DNA of 61,131 bases from an uncultured Anaerolineaceae bacterium (GTDB lineage Bacteria; Chloroflexota; Anaerolineae; Anaerolineales; Anaerolineaceae): positions 1-61,131 of the forward strand of contig CALIHP010000063.1 of NCBI GenBank assembly GCA_938020565.1, written 5' to 3'. The position numbers and the translations under genes were made by a program. Numbering within the stretch: the first letter of the stretch is position 1; every line of letters starts with the position of its first letter. Shown here piece by piece: positions 44,242-53,363 of the stretch. The notes below the pieces were generated by a model. The model had not been told where the DNA came from, made no database searches, and worked only from the letters and a program-made list of their open reading frames with translations.

Positions 44242-45315
44242 ATGGAACAAGAAGTAAATCAGGAATTGGAAACAAAGTCGGAAGATGTAAAGGAGGCGGT
44301 CGCCGAAGCTGTCCTTGACGCTGGAGCGACTGTCGAGGCCGTTGATGAGGCCGCTGCGCCCATGGAACCGGTCGACGCCGCCGGAGGTATGCCCGGCGAT
44401 GGGGACGAAAGCGAAGAAGAGGACAGCGGTCCGAAGGTCAAGACGCAGTTTACCGGTAAGGTCGTTAAAATGAGCCTGGCGGCGGCGCTGGTCGATATTG
44501 GACTGGATATTCCGTCTGTGATCCATATTACGCAGATCCCGCGGCCTGAGGGCGACAACGCGCCGAAAAATCTGGCTGACCTGCTGACGGTTGGACAGGA
44601 GATTACGGTATGGGTTCGCCGCGTCAAGGATAATCGCGTTGAATTGACGATGATCAAGCCGTTCGATCTTGAATGGCGCGAGATTAAGAAGGATATGGTC
44701 GTCAAGGGTTCGGTCGTCCGAATGGAGCCGTTCGGCGTTTTCGTTGAAATCGGTGCGGAACGACCCGGCCTGATCCATATCAGCGAGCTGGCGCATAACT
44801 ACGTCAAGCAGCCATCCGACGTTCTTTCAATCGGACAGGAAATCGAAGCTCAGGTTCTCGAAGTCAATCGCCGTAAGAAGCAGATTAAGCTGAGCATGAA
44901 GGCGCTCTTGCCGGCTCCGGAAGCGAGCGAACACGTTTCCTATGGCCGCAACGCTGAAAAGCTTGGTGATATCGACCTGTCGGAAGTCGGCGGAACCGTC
45001 GTTCCCCGTCCGCTTTCCGCGCGGGCGCAGCAGCTCAAAGCGGCTAATTTCGCCGGCGACAACGCGTATCAGGGCGACCGGACGCGAAAACCGAAGCGCA
45101 CGTCGAAGAAACGGGCCGAACTCAACAGCGAGGGGATCGACCTGATGTTCTCGTCGACGGCTGAGGGTGAAATCGAGCAGACCGCGATGGAAATTGCGCT
45201 GCGTGAGGCAATGGAAAAAGCGAAGTCCCGTAACAAGACGGATCGGAAAAAGAGCGGTATTTCGTCGGAACAGGCGGATATCTTAGCACGTACCTTAAAT
45301 ACCAAAGCCGGATAA
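44242..45315 (+). CDS. S1 RNA-binding domain protein (ribosomal protein S1-like)
   Basis: This is a protein of about 357 residues. An acidic N-terminal tail (Glu/Ala-rich, about 1-70) is followed by two S1 motifs: the first from TQFTGKVVKMSLAAALVDIG, the second from VVKGSVVRMEPFGVFVEIG through VNRRKKQIKLSMKALL. A basic C-terminal extension follows (KPKRTSKKRAEL and KSRNKTDRKKS). Two domains are fewer than the four to six of classic S1, so it may help mRNA binding or be a general RNA-binding factor. The start at 44242 has GGAG 13 bases upstream, longer than ideal; a GTG at 44209 has none. Confidence 0.8.
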   Translation: MEQEVNQELETKSEDVKEAVAEAVLDAGATVEAVDEAAAPMEPVDAAGGMPGDGDESEEEDSGPKVKTQFTGKVVKMSLAAALVDIGLDIPSVIHITQIPRPEGDNAPKNLADLLTVGQEITVWVRRVKDNRVELTMIKPFDLEWREIKKDMVVKGSVVRMEPFGVFVEIGAERPGLIHISELAHNYVKQPSDVLSIGQEIEAQVLEVNRRKKQIKLSMKALLPAPEASEHVSYGRNAEKLGDIDLSEVGGTVVPRPLSARAQQLKAANFAGDNAYQGDRTRKPKRTSKKRAELNSEGIDLMFSSTAEGEIEQTAMEIALREAMEKAKSRNKTDRKKSGISSEQADILARTLNTKAG

Positions 45316-45524
45316 ACGATTTTCTAAAAACATCAATCTCCGGAAAAAGCAGCAGCCGACGCGCGAAGTGAAGGCTGCTGTTTATTTTTATAAAAAAGGC
45401 GGCGTTTCGGCGGAGCGGCGCCGGGCCTTGAAACGACCGGTTCTGCGCGCGGAAGCGGGGAGGATTGATATAATCATGCGCAGGATTTTTTATAAAAAAA
45501 AGAGTTTCAGCGGAGTTTGGGGTT

Positions 45525-46670
45525 ATGAAATCTATGACGAGGCGCAGAATCGTTCTTAAAATCGGGACGTCGACGGTTACCGGCGGCACGAAGGAAATTA
45601 ACCGTCCCAATTTGGTTGAGTTAATACGGCAGCTCAGTACGCTGCGCAAGCGCGGTTTTGAGGTCATCCTCGTCAGTTCCGGCGCGGTTGCGGCAGGAAG
45701 GGAGGCGCTCCAGAGTTCGGCTTTCCCGAAACATGTCCCGGCGAAGCAGATGCTTTCCGCGATTGGGCAGCCGCGGCTGATGGCGATTTACCATGAGCTG
45801 TTTTCGATTTATGGCGAGCTTACGGCGCAGGTCCTGCTGACACGCAGCGACCTGATCCATCGCACCGGATACCTGAACGCGCGCGGGACGATTGGCTTAT
45901 TGCTGGAGAACGGGGTTATTCCAATTGTGAACGAAAACGACGCGATCGCGACGGACGAAATTCGTTTGGGCGACAATGATACGCTTTCGGCGCATATCGC
46001 AGGACTCGTCGGCGCGGAACTATTGGTTCTGATGACTGATCAGGATGGCCTTTTTGACGGCGATCCGGGAAAGAATCCGAGCGCATTGCTGGTTCGGCGA
46101 GTAGCCGAGGCGGAGATTCCGGATCGAATCTGGACGGCCGCCGGCGGGAGCCGCTCCGGACTGGGAACCGGCGGGATGCTGACGAAGGTGCGTGCTGCGG
46201 ATATCGCCCGACGGATGGGAACGACGGTCCGGATCGTCAATGGAGCGGTTCCGGACTGCCTTTTGAAAGTCGCGGACGGCGAGGACTTCGGAACGACGTT
46301 TATACCGACCCGTTCGATCCGGGAGAGTCGAAAACGCTATCTTCTGTCTGGATACCGCGCGGATGGGGCGGCCGTTATCGTAGATCGGGGCGCGGCGGAG
46401 GCGCTGGCCCAGGGGAAGAGCTTGCTCCCCGCCGGTGTTCGAGCGGTTGTGGGTGAGTTCGATCGCGGCGATACGATTCGAATTCTGGATGACGCAGGAG
46501 CCGAACTGGCGGTAGGAACGACGAACTACGGGTCGCAGGACGCGGCGAGGCTGGTCGGCCGACAAGCGGATGAGATTGAGGCCATATTGGGCTATTCGTT
46601 TGCGGATGAGATGATTCATCGTGATTTTATGATCGATTCTCGATATGAGGAGGGTGAAAATGGAAATTAG
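45525..46670 (+). CDS. proB: Glutamate 5-kinase
   Basis: This is the 381-residue first enzyme of proline synthesis, phosphorylating the side chain of glutamate. The amino acid kinase core is clear: RRIVLKIGTSTVTGG, VSSGAVAAGREAL, IVNENDAIATDEIRLGDND and LMTDQDGLFDGDP. A C-terminal PUA domain (about 285-370) is present, as in many bacterial ProB proteins. A GGAG site lies nine bases before the ATG. It overlaps proA by 11 bases, so the two consecutive steps are translationally coupled. Confidence 0.95.
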   Translation: MKSMTRRRIVLKIGTSTVTGGTKEINRPNLVELIRQLSTLRKRGFEVILVSSGAVAAGREALQSSAFPKHVPAKQMLSAIGQPRLMAIYHELFSIYGELTAQVLLTRSDLIHRTGYLNARGTIGLLLENGVIPIVNENDAIATDEIRLGDNDTLSAHIAGLVGAELLVLMTDQDGLFDGDPGKNPSALLVRRVAEAEIPDRIWTAAGGSRSGLGTGGMLTKVRAADIARRMGTTVRIVNGAVPDCLLKVADGEDFGTTFIPTRSIRESRKRYLLSGYRADGAAVIVDRGAAEALAQGKSLLPAGVRAVVGEFDRGDTIRILDDAGAELAVGTTNYGSQDAARLVGRQADEIEAILGYSFADEMIHRDFMIDSRYEEGENGN

Positions 46671-47922
46671 CTGGATTGGCGAGCGGGCGCGCCTGGCGTC
46701 GGCCGCTCTGGCGGGCGCGTCTACGGAGGCGAAAAATGATTGCCTGTCGCGGCTGGCGGCGCTGTTGGAAGAGAGCTGCGCGGAAATCGTCGCAGTCAAT
46801 GCGGCAGACGTTGCCGATGGGAAGCTGGCGCTGACGGAGGCGATGGTCGATCGGCTGACGCTGAACGAGGATCGAATCCGGGCGATCGCGGCGGACGTTC
46901 GCGCCGTCGTTTCGCTCCGGGATCCGGTCGGCGAGGTTTTTGAAACCGGTGTTCATCCGAACGGGCTGCGAATCGAGAAGCGCCGGGTCCCGATTGGCGT
47001 GGCGGCGGTGCTGTATGAATCGCGTCCGAACGTGACGGTCGACGCGGCGAGCTTGATGATCAAGGCGGGAAATGCGGTGATCCTGCGCGGTGGAAAGGAA
47101 ACGATCTGGACCAACCGGATTCTCATCGACCTGATTCATCGGGCGCTTCGCGAGACAGGATTGACCGAAGACAGCGTTCAGTTCATTGATTCGCCTGACC
47201 GCGCGCTGATGCTGGAGCTTCTTCATCAAGACGCGTTTGTCGATATCGTTATCCCGAGAGGCGGGAGCGGGCTGCATCGGTTCTGCCGTGAGAATAGTCG
47301 CATTCCGGTGATTACTGGGGGAATCGGCGTCTGCCATTTATTTGTGGACGCAAGCGCGGATTTGCCGAAATCGGCCCGAGTCGTCTGCAATGCAAAGGTT
47401 CAGCGTCCAACCGTTTGCAACGCATTGGAAACGCTGTTGGTTCATCGCGCGATCGCAGGAGAGTTCTTACCGCAAGTCTGCCGAGATTTGGCATTACGAG
47501 GCGTGGAATTTCGTGTAGATGAGAAAGCGCGGCAAATTCTTTCTGGCGCCGGGATCGATCCCGCTCGGGTTCTGCCCGCAGGGCCGGATGATTATGATAC
47601 GGAATGGCTGTCGCTGGTCCTGAGCGTTCGCGTAGTTGATGATCTTGACAGCGCAATTTCGCATATCCGCGAGCATAGCACCGGTCATTCCGACGGGATC
47701 TTAACCGGGGATCCGGAGAGCGCCCGCGTTTTTACGAACCGGGTTAATTCCGCGTGTGTCTACGTTAACGCGAGCACGCGCTTTACCGACGGATCGCAGC
47801 TGGGGTTAGGGGCGGAAATCGCGATATCGACTCAGCCGCTGCATGCGCGCGGCCCGATGGCGCTGCGCGAGCTGACGACGTATAAATGGGTCATTCAGGG
47901 CGAGTACCAGGTCAGGCTGTAA
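46660..47922 (+). CDS. proA: Gamma-glutamyl phosphate reductase
   Basis: This 420-residue NADPH-dependent enzyme reduces the ProB product to glutamate semialdehyde. The NAD-binding and catalytic motifs are normal: PIGVAAVLYESRPNVTVD, GGKETIWTN, the active Cys in VQRPTVCNALETLLVH, and GLGAEIAISTQ near the end. The start MEISWIG at 46660 follows GAGGAGGGTG and lies inside the end of proB; an earlier in-frame ATG at 46645 has no ribosome site. The third proline step (proC) is not in the window. Confidence 0.95.
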   Translation: MEISWIGERARLASAALAGASTEAKNDCLSRLAALLEESCAEIVAVNAADVADGKLALTEAMVDRLTLNEDRIRAIAADVRAVVSLRDPVGEVFETGVHPNGLRIEKRRVPIGVAAVLYESRPNVTVDAASLMIKAGNAVILRGGKETIWTNRILIDLIHRALRETGLTEDSVQFIDSPDRALMLELLHQDAFVDIVIPRGGSGLHRFCRENSRIPVITGGIGVCHLFVDASADLPKSARVVCNAKVQRPTVCNALETLLVHRAIAGEFLPQVCRDLALRGVEFRVDEKARQILSGAGIDPARVLPAGPDDYDTEWLSLVLSVRVVDDLDSAISHIREHSTGHSDGILTGDPESARVFTNRVNSACVYVNASTRFTDGSQLGLGAEIAISTQPLHARGPMALRELTTYKWVIQGEYQVRL

Positions 47923-48065
47923 GGCTGCTGATTGGAAAAACAGGGCTCGAATCGTGGAAGGAGAAAACTGATCCAATTCACAGCGATCGTCAGACGCTCT
48001 TCCGGTATTCTGTTGTTTCTGGTAAATTACTGAACCGGGCGGCCGACGACCGCTTTACGCGATGA

Positions 48066-49100
48066 TCAGAGGATCAGCATGGCGTCGCCGAACGAGAAAA
48101 AGCGGTATTCTTCGCGGATCGCCAGCTCGTAGAGCTCGATCGTTTTTTCTCTGCCGATGAATGCGCTGATCATCATGATCAGTGTTGACTTTGGCAGGTG
48201 GAAATTGGTGATCAGTGCGTCGACGGCGTGGAAAGCGTAGCCGGGCAGGATGAAGATTCCAGTATCGCCGCGGATCGGAGCGACCGGATCGTTCAATCCC
48301 TGCTCGATGGCTGCCTGCGCGGCGGTTTCGAGCGTTCGCGCGCTCGTCGTTCCGACGGCGATCACGCGGCGGCCCAAGGCTTTCGTTCGGTTGATCCGCG
48401 CGGCGGAATCCGGATCGATTTCGCACCATTCTTTATGGATGATGTGGGCGGCGGGATCGTCTTCTGAAACGGGCTGGAACGTGTCGAGTCCGACGTGGAG
48501 CGTAACGTCGGCGAATTCAACGCCGCTCTTTTCGAGCGATGCGATGAGCCTGTTGGTGAAATGGAGCCCTGCGGTTGGCGCGGCGGCGGAGCCGGTGAAC
48601 GCCGGATTGGCGTATACTGTCTGATAGCGCGTCTGATCGGATAGCTTCTCGTGAATGTAGGGAGGCAGCGGCATCTGGCCATTGGCGGACAAATGCGCGT
48701 TCAGGTCTCCTTCGAAACGCACGATCCGGCGCGGGCCGTCCGCATTGGTCATGACCAGCGCGAAAAGATCGTTGGAGAGAATGATTTTCGCGCCTTCGCG
48801 GATTTTTTTCCCGCCGATCAGGCACTCCCATTCGGTATCGGTCCGTTTCCGCAGCAGCAACAGCTCAACTTTTCCGCCGGACTCTTTTTTTCCGTAAATC
48901 CGCGCCGGAAGGACCTTTGTCTGGTTCCGGACAAGAAGGTCGCCGGGATTCAGGTAATCGCCGATGTCGCGAAAATGGCGATGCTCAACGCGGCCGGTTT
49001 TCCGGCTGTAAACGAAGAGGCGGGAGCTGTCGCGCGGTTCGATCGGCGTCTGTGCGATGCGTTCCGGCGGCAGCAGGTAATCAAAGTCGGCGGTTTTCAA
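48066..49100 (-). CDS. queA: S-adenosylmethionine:tRNA ribosyltransferase-isomerase
   Basis: This 344-residue enzyme adds the epoxycyclopentane ring during queuosine modification of tRNA, using S-adenosylmethionine as ribosyl donor. Family landmarks are FDYLLPPERIAQTPIEPRD at the start, GDLLVRNQTKVLPARIYG, the core AAPTAGLHFTNRL and the end FFSFGDAMLIL. The start codon is TTG at 49100, with AAGGAG ten bases upstream. It lies 44 bases downstream of ruvB on the same strand, a common arrangement. The neighbouring tgt gene is not seen. Confidence 0.95.
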   Translation of the reverse strand: MKTADFDYLLPPERIAQTPIEPRDSSRLFVYSRKTGRVEHRHFRDIGDYLNPGDLLVRNQTKVLPARIYGKKESGGKVELLLLRKRTDTEWECLIGGKKIREGAKIILSNDLFALVMTNADGPRRIVRFEGDLNAHLSANGQMPLPPYIHEKLSDQTRYQTVYANPAFTGSAAAPTAGLHFTNRLIASLEKSGVEFADVTLHVGLDTFQPVSEDDPAAHIIHKEWCEIDPDSAARINRTKALGRRVIAVGTTSARTLETAAQAAIEQGLNDPVAPIRGDTGIFILPGYAFHAVDALITNFHLPKSTLIMMISAFIGREKTIELYELAIREEYRFFSFGDAMLIL

Positions 49101-49144
49101 TTTCGTTCGGCTCCTTAAGGGAGATCAGGTCGCTTCGGCGGATC

Positions 49145-50197
49145 TCAGAAGAGCGGTTCCTGATCGGGCGAATCGTCGCCGGATCGGGCTGGCTCGTCTT
49201 TATTCCATGGGATATTCAAGTGCTCATAGGCGCTGCGGGTGGCGCTGCGTCCTTGCGGCGTGCGGTTGATAAAACCGAGCTGGAGGAGAAAAGGTTCGAC
49301 GACTTCCATAATCGTATCGGTTTCCTCGCTTAGCGAGGCGGCGATCGTATTCAGTCCGACTGGACCGCCGTTGAACTTTTCGATAATCGTCATCAGCAGC
49401 CTGCGATCCATTTCGTCCAGCCCATACGGATCGATTCCTAATAGCTCCAGGGCGTCGCGGGCGGACCCACCGGTGATCAGGCCGTCGGAGCGGACCTGGG
49501 CGAAGTCGCGGACACGGCGCAGCAGCCGCAGTCCGATTCGCGGGGTTCCGCGCGAGCGGCGGGCAATTTCGGTTAATCCGTCCGCTTCACAATTGACGCC
49601 GAGCTTCCCGACCGCGTTGGCGATAATCCTTTCCATTGCGCTGATTTCGTAATAATTCAGTCGGTATATCGCGCCGAAGCGCCCGCGCAGCGGCGAGCTG
49701 ACCATGGAAAGGCGGGTCGTCGCCCCGATTACGGTAAAGCGCGGGAGCTTCAGGCGAATCGAACGGGCCGACGGGCCTTTCCCGACCATGATATCCAGCG
49801 CGGAATCTTCCATCGCCGGATAAAGAATTTCTTCGACGGAGCGGTTCAGTCGATGAATTTCATCGATGAAGAGGATATCGCCTTCCTGAAGGTTGGAAAG
49901 AATCGCCGCCAGATCGCCCGATCGTTCGATCGTTGGCCCGGAGGTTATTTTGATACTGACGCCGGTCTCGTTGGCCATGCAATGCGCCAGGGTGGTTTTC
50001 CCCAGCCCGGGCGGACCATAAAAAAGGAGATGATCGAGCGGCTCGTTTCGCTGCTGGGCGGCGGTCAGAAGGATCGACAGGTTTTCGCGGATCAGGTCCT
50101 GACCGATAATATCGTTCAGGTATTTGGGCCGTAACGCGAAATCGGCGCGTTCATCGGTTGAAATCGTGCCCGGATTTATCAGTCGCTCTTTTTCCAT
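49145..50197 (-). CDS. ruvB: Holliday junction branch migration ATPase RuvB
   Basis: This is a 350-residue AAA+ motor that drives branch migration with RuvA. Walker A is GPPGLGKTTLAH, Walker B DEIHRLNRSVEE, sensor GATTRLSMVSSPLRGRFG, and the C-terminal winged helix has GPVGLNTIAASLSEE and FINRTPQGR. There is no ribosome site; an extended -10 promoter ends seven bases before the ATG, suggesting a leaderless message. ruvA and ruvC are not in the window. queA follows on the same strand. Confidence 0.96.
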   Translation of the reverse strand: MEKERLINPGTISTDERADFALRPKYLNDIIGQDLIRENLSILLTAAQQRNEPLDHLLFYGPPGLGKTTLAHCMANETGVSIKITSGPTIERSGDLAAILSNLQEGDILFIDEIHRLNRSVEEILYPAMEDSALDIMVGKGPSARSIRLKLPRFTVIGATTRLSMVSSPLRGRFGAIYRLNYYEISAMERIIANAVGKLGVNCEADGLTEIARRSRGTPRIGLRLLRRVRDFAQVRSDGLITGGSARDALELLGIDPYGLDEMDRRLLMTIIEKFNGGPVGLNTIAASLSEETDTIMEVVEPFLLQLGFINRTPQGRSATRSAYEHLNIPWNKDEPARSGDDSPDQEPLF

Positions 50198-50204
50198 ATG
50201 TATA

Positions 50205-50213
50205 ATTATACCA
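50205..50213 (-). promoter_or_regulatory. Extended -10 promoter for leaderless ruvB transcript
   Basis: On the minus strand TGG-TATAAT (50205-50213) is a consensus extended -10. Seven bases separate it from the ATG at 50197, so transcription would begin at the start codon. No good -35 was seen, which extended -10 promoters tolerate. Confidence 0.6.
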
Positions 50214-50320
50214 GCGCGGAGCGGAAGGCTTGAGAATTTGATCGAAATTCCGTTCGAGACGCTGATGCGGCCTGTTCGCTATGCTAAGTCGCTATGCTAA
50301 GATAAAGGAGATCGAGAATT

Positions 50321-51298
50321 ATGTTCGGATATAACGTAGCGCGACATCCTATTTTGAATTTACCGATGGTTTGTCTCTGGTCGGAGCTGGACCGATTCCG
50401 CGGCGCTGAGGTCCGGCTGGTTCCCGGGTATGGTTCGGATATCTGTTCCTTTATTGTTGACGGGATCGAATATCTTCATCAGGGATTCACCGATGTCGCC
50501 GGGATGAAGTTCTTCGGGATTCCAATGATGTATCCTTTCCCGAACCGGGTGGACGGCTGCAGGATTGAATTCAACGGCGAGACGTACCGGCTTCCGGATA
50601 CGGATAACGGACGAACGCTGCACGGCCTGATCTCCGCGGCGCCGTTTACGTTTGAGACGCCGGTCCTGACGGACGAGTCCATATCGATCAAGACGTCGCT
50701 GACGATCGACCCGGATCATCCGCTGTACGCGGTTTTTCCGATTGCGAACCGGCTCGAACTGACGACAACGCTCGAGAGCGGGAGCCTGACGATTCAGGTG
50801 AAAATCATGAATCTCGATTCAACAAAGCGGCTTCCGTTCGGTTTCGGGATTCATCCATATTTTAACGTGCTGGGGATGAAAAAGGATATTCTGATTCGGG
50901 TTCCTGCGAAGGGATACATGCCGGTGAACCGACTGATCCCGACTGGGAAGGTCGTTCCAATGGAAGAAGGACCGGCGGATTTACGCGAGCTGACGCGGTT
51001 GGATAAGCTGGATTTAGACGATTTGTGGGTGGGAATGGAGCCGTTGAAGCCCATGGAAATTTACTACGAGTCGATTAAGCGGAAGGTATCGATCTTCGCC
51101 TCCGATATTTTTACGCATTCGGTTACATATACGCCTGCGGCGCAGGGTTTCTTCTGCCTCGAAAATCAGACGAACGCGACCGACGCGGTCCGTTTATATC
51201 AGGACGGATACCAGGACGCGGCGCACCTGATCATTCTCGATCCGGGCGAATCGATCGCGGGTAAAATTCGAATTCAGGTCGAGGCGCTCCGGGAATAG
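50321..51298 (+). CDS. Aldose 1-epimerase family protein
   Basis: This is a 325-residue galactose mutarotase-like protein. The beta-sandwich contains FFGIPMMYPFPNRVDGCRI, the His motif TLHGLISAAPF, the second His in LPFGFGIHPYFNVLG, and the C-terminal catalytic Glu region FFCLENQTNATDAV. Such enzymes interconvert anomers of sugars in the cytoplasm. An AAGGAG site precedes the start. It is a single gene between ruvB (divergent) and the unknown Pro/Gln-rich gene. The sugar cannot be named. Confidence 0.85.
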   Translation: MFGYNVARHPILNLPMVCLWSELDRFRGAEVRLVPGYGSDICSFIVDGIEYLHQGFTDVAGMKFFGIPMMYPFPNRVDGCRIEFNGETYRLPDTDNGRTLHGLISAAPFTFETPVLTDESISIKTSLTIDPDHPLYAVFPIANRLELTTTLESGSLTIQVKIMNLDSTKRLPFGFGIHPYFNVLGMKKDILIRVPAKGYMPVNRLIPTGKVVPMEEGPADLRELTRLDKLDLDDLWVGMEPLKPMEIYYESIKRKVSIFASDIFTHSVTYTPAAQGFFCLENQTNATDAVRLYQDGYQDAAHLIILDPGESIAGKIRIQVEALRE

Positions 51299-51427
51299 GC
51301 GGGGTCCGCGGCGCGGGACGAAGACGCGGTCGCGCGGACCGGGAAAGTTTGATAAAATAAACTTGATTTTTGGAAACTGAAATCGAGACTTTTGATTTTC
51401 GGTTTTCCGAAAGAGACGGAGGGGAAC

Positions 51428-53101
51428 ATGGCGAAAAATAATCCGAATCCAAAAAGACCCATAAATCAGGCTGGCAGCAGCGAGCTGGTTGATTTTTCGG
51501 CTGACGCCTGGAGCTGGAAAGGTAAAGCGCCGATTTATCCGATATCGCCGGAAGGCTTTTCGTTTGATATTGAGAACGAGAACGGATTGGATCGGAAAGC
51601 GATTTCTCTGGGCATTATTGGAATGATTATTATCGTGTACAATGCCAAGAGCGCGACGATCCGCGAAGAGGAAATATTACCGGTATTTTTTGAGGTGATT
51701 GCGACCCGGTCCTGGCTGACGATGACGAAAAAGGAAGCGGGAGCGTTGGCGAAATCGGTGATTTTGAAGCTGACCGATCCGGAAGCGAGCGGCGATGTAT
51801 TTGACTTATGTTCCTACGCGCCGTTGGAAGTCAAGCGCAGCTTGCTTCGGGCCCTTTTCGCAGTGGCGCGGATCCGGTTGAAAGAAAATTTTCGGGCGGA
51901 AGCGGAAACGCGGATTCTGGAGGATATTGTTCCCAGTATTTTTGAGAATCCTGAGTTTGAGTTGGCGAACCTGACCGGGAATATTATCCGCGAAAAAGTG
52001 GAAAACGCGTCGGATGAAGCGCTGGCTGAGCGCGAGCGGACTGCCGCGCCGATAGAGGCTGCCCCGGAACCTGAGTCCGAGGCCGAGGCCGATATCGTTT
52101 CGCAGGCCCGGGCGAAGGAATTTGATCAGGACGCGGAGGCCGCGCTCAGGGAGCATCTGGATAAGCTGACGAAAGCAGTACCGGACCTGCCGCCGCTTCC
52201 GGAGGAGCCCGAGGATTCGTATATCCCGTTTTCTGATATGGAAGCGGACGAAGCGTTTTCGGCGAAGTCCAGGGAACAGAAACCGCCTCAGCCGCGAACC
52301 GAACCGATTTCCGGGTATGCTCCGTCGTCTTCAGCGCCGGTTTCGCGTATGGTCTCTCCGGAACTGTCGGCGAACGACCGAGCGATTCCGGACGATGCGG
52401 TCGCGCCGGCGGACCCTGTCGGCGATCTTTACAGGCAGTCGGGTTTTTCGACGGGGGACGAGTACCAGCTTCCGCCGGTTCTCCCGCGTGATCCGCAGCA
52501 GGCGCCGTTCTTTGGAAACACGTCGGCTGTGTCGGGCGTCGCGGGGTATTCTCAACCGGTTCCGGACTTCGGCCAGGCGCCTGATTTTGGCCAGGCCCCG
52601 ACGACTTCGTCGATGGGACCTGGGAGCGTCCCGGTTTCCCGGAGCGTTCAGCCCGGACACCCGTCAGCGTATCCGCCGGCTCCAAATTTTGCTCAGCCGC
52701 AGGCGCCATTTCAGGCTGGCATGGGTCCGGGGATCCCGAGTCAGGTTGATCCCAGAAATGCGGGGTTTCCTCAGTACGCTTCTCCGTCCCCTGTTCCTCC
52801 GCAGCCGTATCCAGGTCAGGGAGCCCCGGCTGTATATCCGTTTCCACAGCAGCAGGCGATTCCTCCATTTCCGCCGTATGGTCAGCAGTCGCAGGCCTAC
52901 TATCCGCCGCAGCATTGGTCTCAAGTCCCTCCGCAGTATGGACAGGCTCCGGTGCAGGCGCCTTATCCGGGCGCTCCTGTCCCTCCGCAGGGTTTCCCGC
53001 CAGGCGTCGTTCCGCCTTATGGGAATCCGGGGAATCCTGCGAATCCGGCCGATCCGTCGGGCGCAGATATGGAATCGACCGCGCCCCGGAAAACGGTTTG
53101 A
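51428..53101 (+). CDS. Unknown protein with folded N-terminal domain and Pro/Gln-rich tail
   Basis: This 557-residue protein was not recognised. The first 200 residues are helical and ordered (for example LGIIGMIIIVYNAKSATIRE and AVARIRLKENFRAEAETRI), and an acidic helix follows (AEADIVSQARAKEFDQDAEA). From about 240 to the end the chain is low-complexity, rich in Pro, Gln, Tyr, Ala and Gly, with a short tandem repeat PDFGQAPDFGQAP. It has no signal peptide and only one moderately hydrophobic stretch. A GGAGGGG site precedes the start and a strong terminator follows. It could be a scaffold or filament-type protein, but this is speculation. Confidence 0.7.
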   Translation: MAKNNPNPKRPINQAGSSELVDFSADAWSWKGKAPIYPISPEGFSFDIENENGLDRKAISLGIIGMIIIVYNAKSATIREEEILPVFFEVIATRSWLTMTKKEAGALAKSVILKLTDPEASGDVFDLCSYAPLEVKRSLLRALFAVARIRLKENFRAEAETRILEDIVPSIFENPEFELANLTGNIIREKVENASDEALAERERTAAPIEAAPEPESEAEADIVSQARAKEFDQDAEAALREHLDKLTKAVPDLPPLPEEPEDSYIPFSDMEADEAFSAKSREQKPPQPRTEPISGYAPSSSAPVSRMVSPELSANDRAIPDDAVAPADPVGDLYRQSGFSTGDEYQLPPVLPRDPQQAPFFGNTSAVSGVAGYSQPVPDFGQAPDFGQAPTTSSMGPGSVPVSRSVQPGHPSAYPPAPNFAQPQAPFQAGMGPGIPSQVDPRNAGFPQYASPSPVPPQPYPGQGAPAVYPFPQQQAIPPFPPYGQQSQAYYPPQHWSQVPPQYGQAPVQAPYPGAPVPPQGFPPGVVPPYGNPGNPANPADPSGADMESTAPRKTV

Positions 53102-53174
53102 ACCTGCTGTTGGAATATTGAGTATCCCGTCCGCGTTTCTAAGAAGCGGACTTTAGAAGGGGTGCGTTAAAGCG

Positions 53175-53220
53175 ACGTCGGGAGCGTTTCCGGAGGGAGA
53201 CTCCCCGACGTTGTTTTTTT
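53175..53220 (+). terminator. Intrinsic terminator after the Pro/Gln-rich gene
   Basis: ACGTCGGG (53175-53182) pairs with CCCGACGT (53204-53211), with further pairing inside, followed by TGTTTTTTT. It separates the unknown gene from hisS. Confidence 0.85.
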
Positions 53221-53363
53221 GTTGTTTTTGGCGGTCTGATTCCTTTTCTTTCTTTTGCGTTTTTGCCTTCGTGAACCGCGTTCGGACTGATCGTTCCGGG
53301 CTATAATAAAAGCCGTTCGGACTTCGAACAGAACCTGAAATTCTGCATGGAAAGAGGCTGATG

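Noticed and set aside
47940..47965. tRNA-like T-arm sequence GGCTCGAATC
   Set aside because: No acceptor stem, D-arm or anticodon arm can be built around it.
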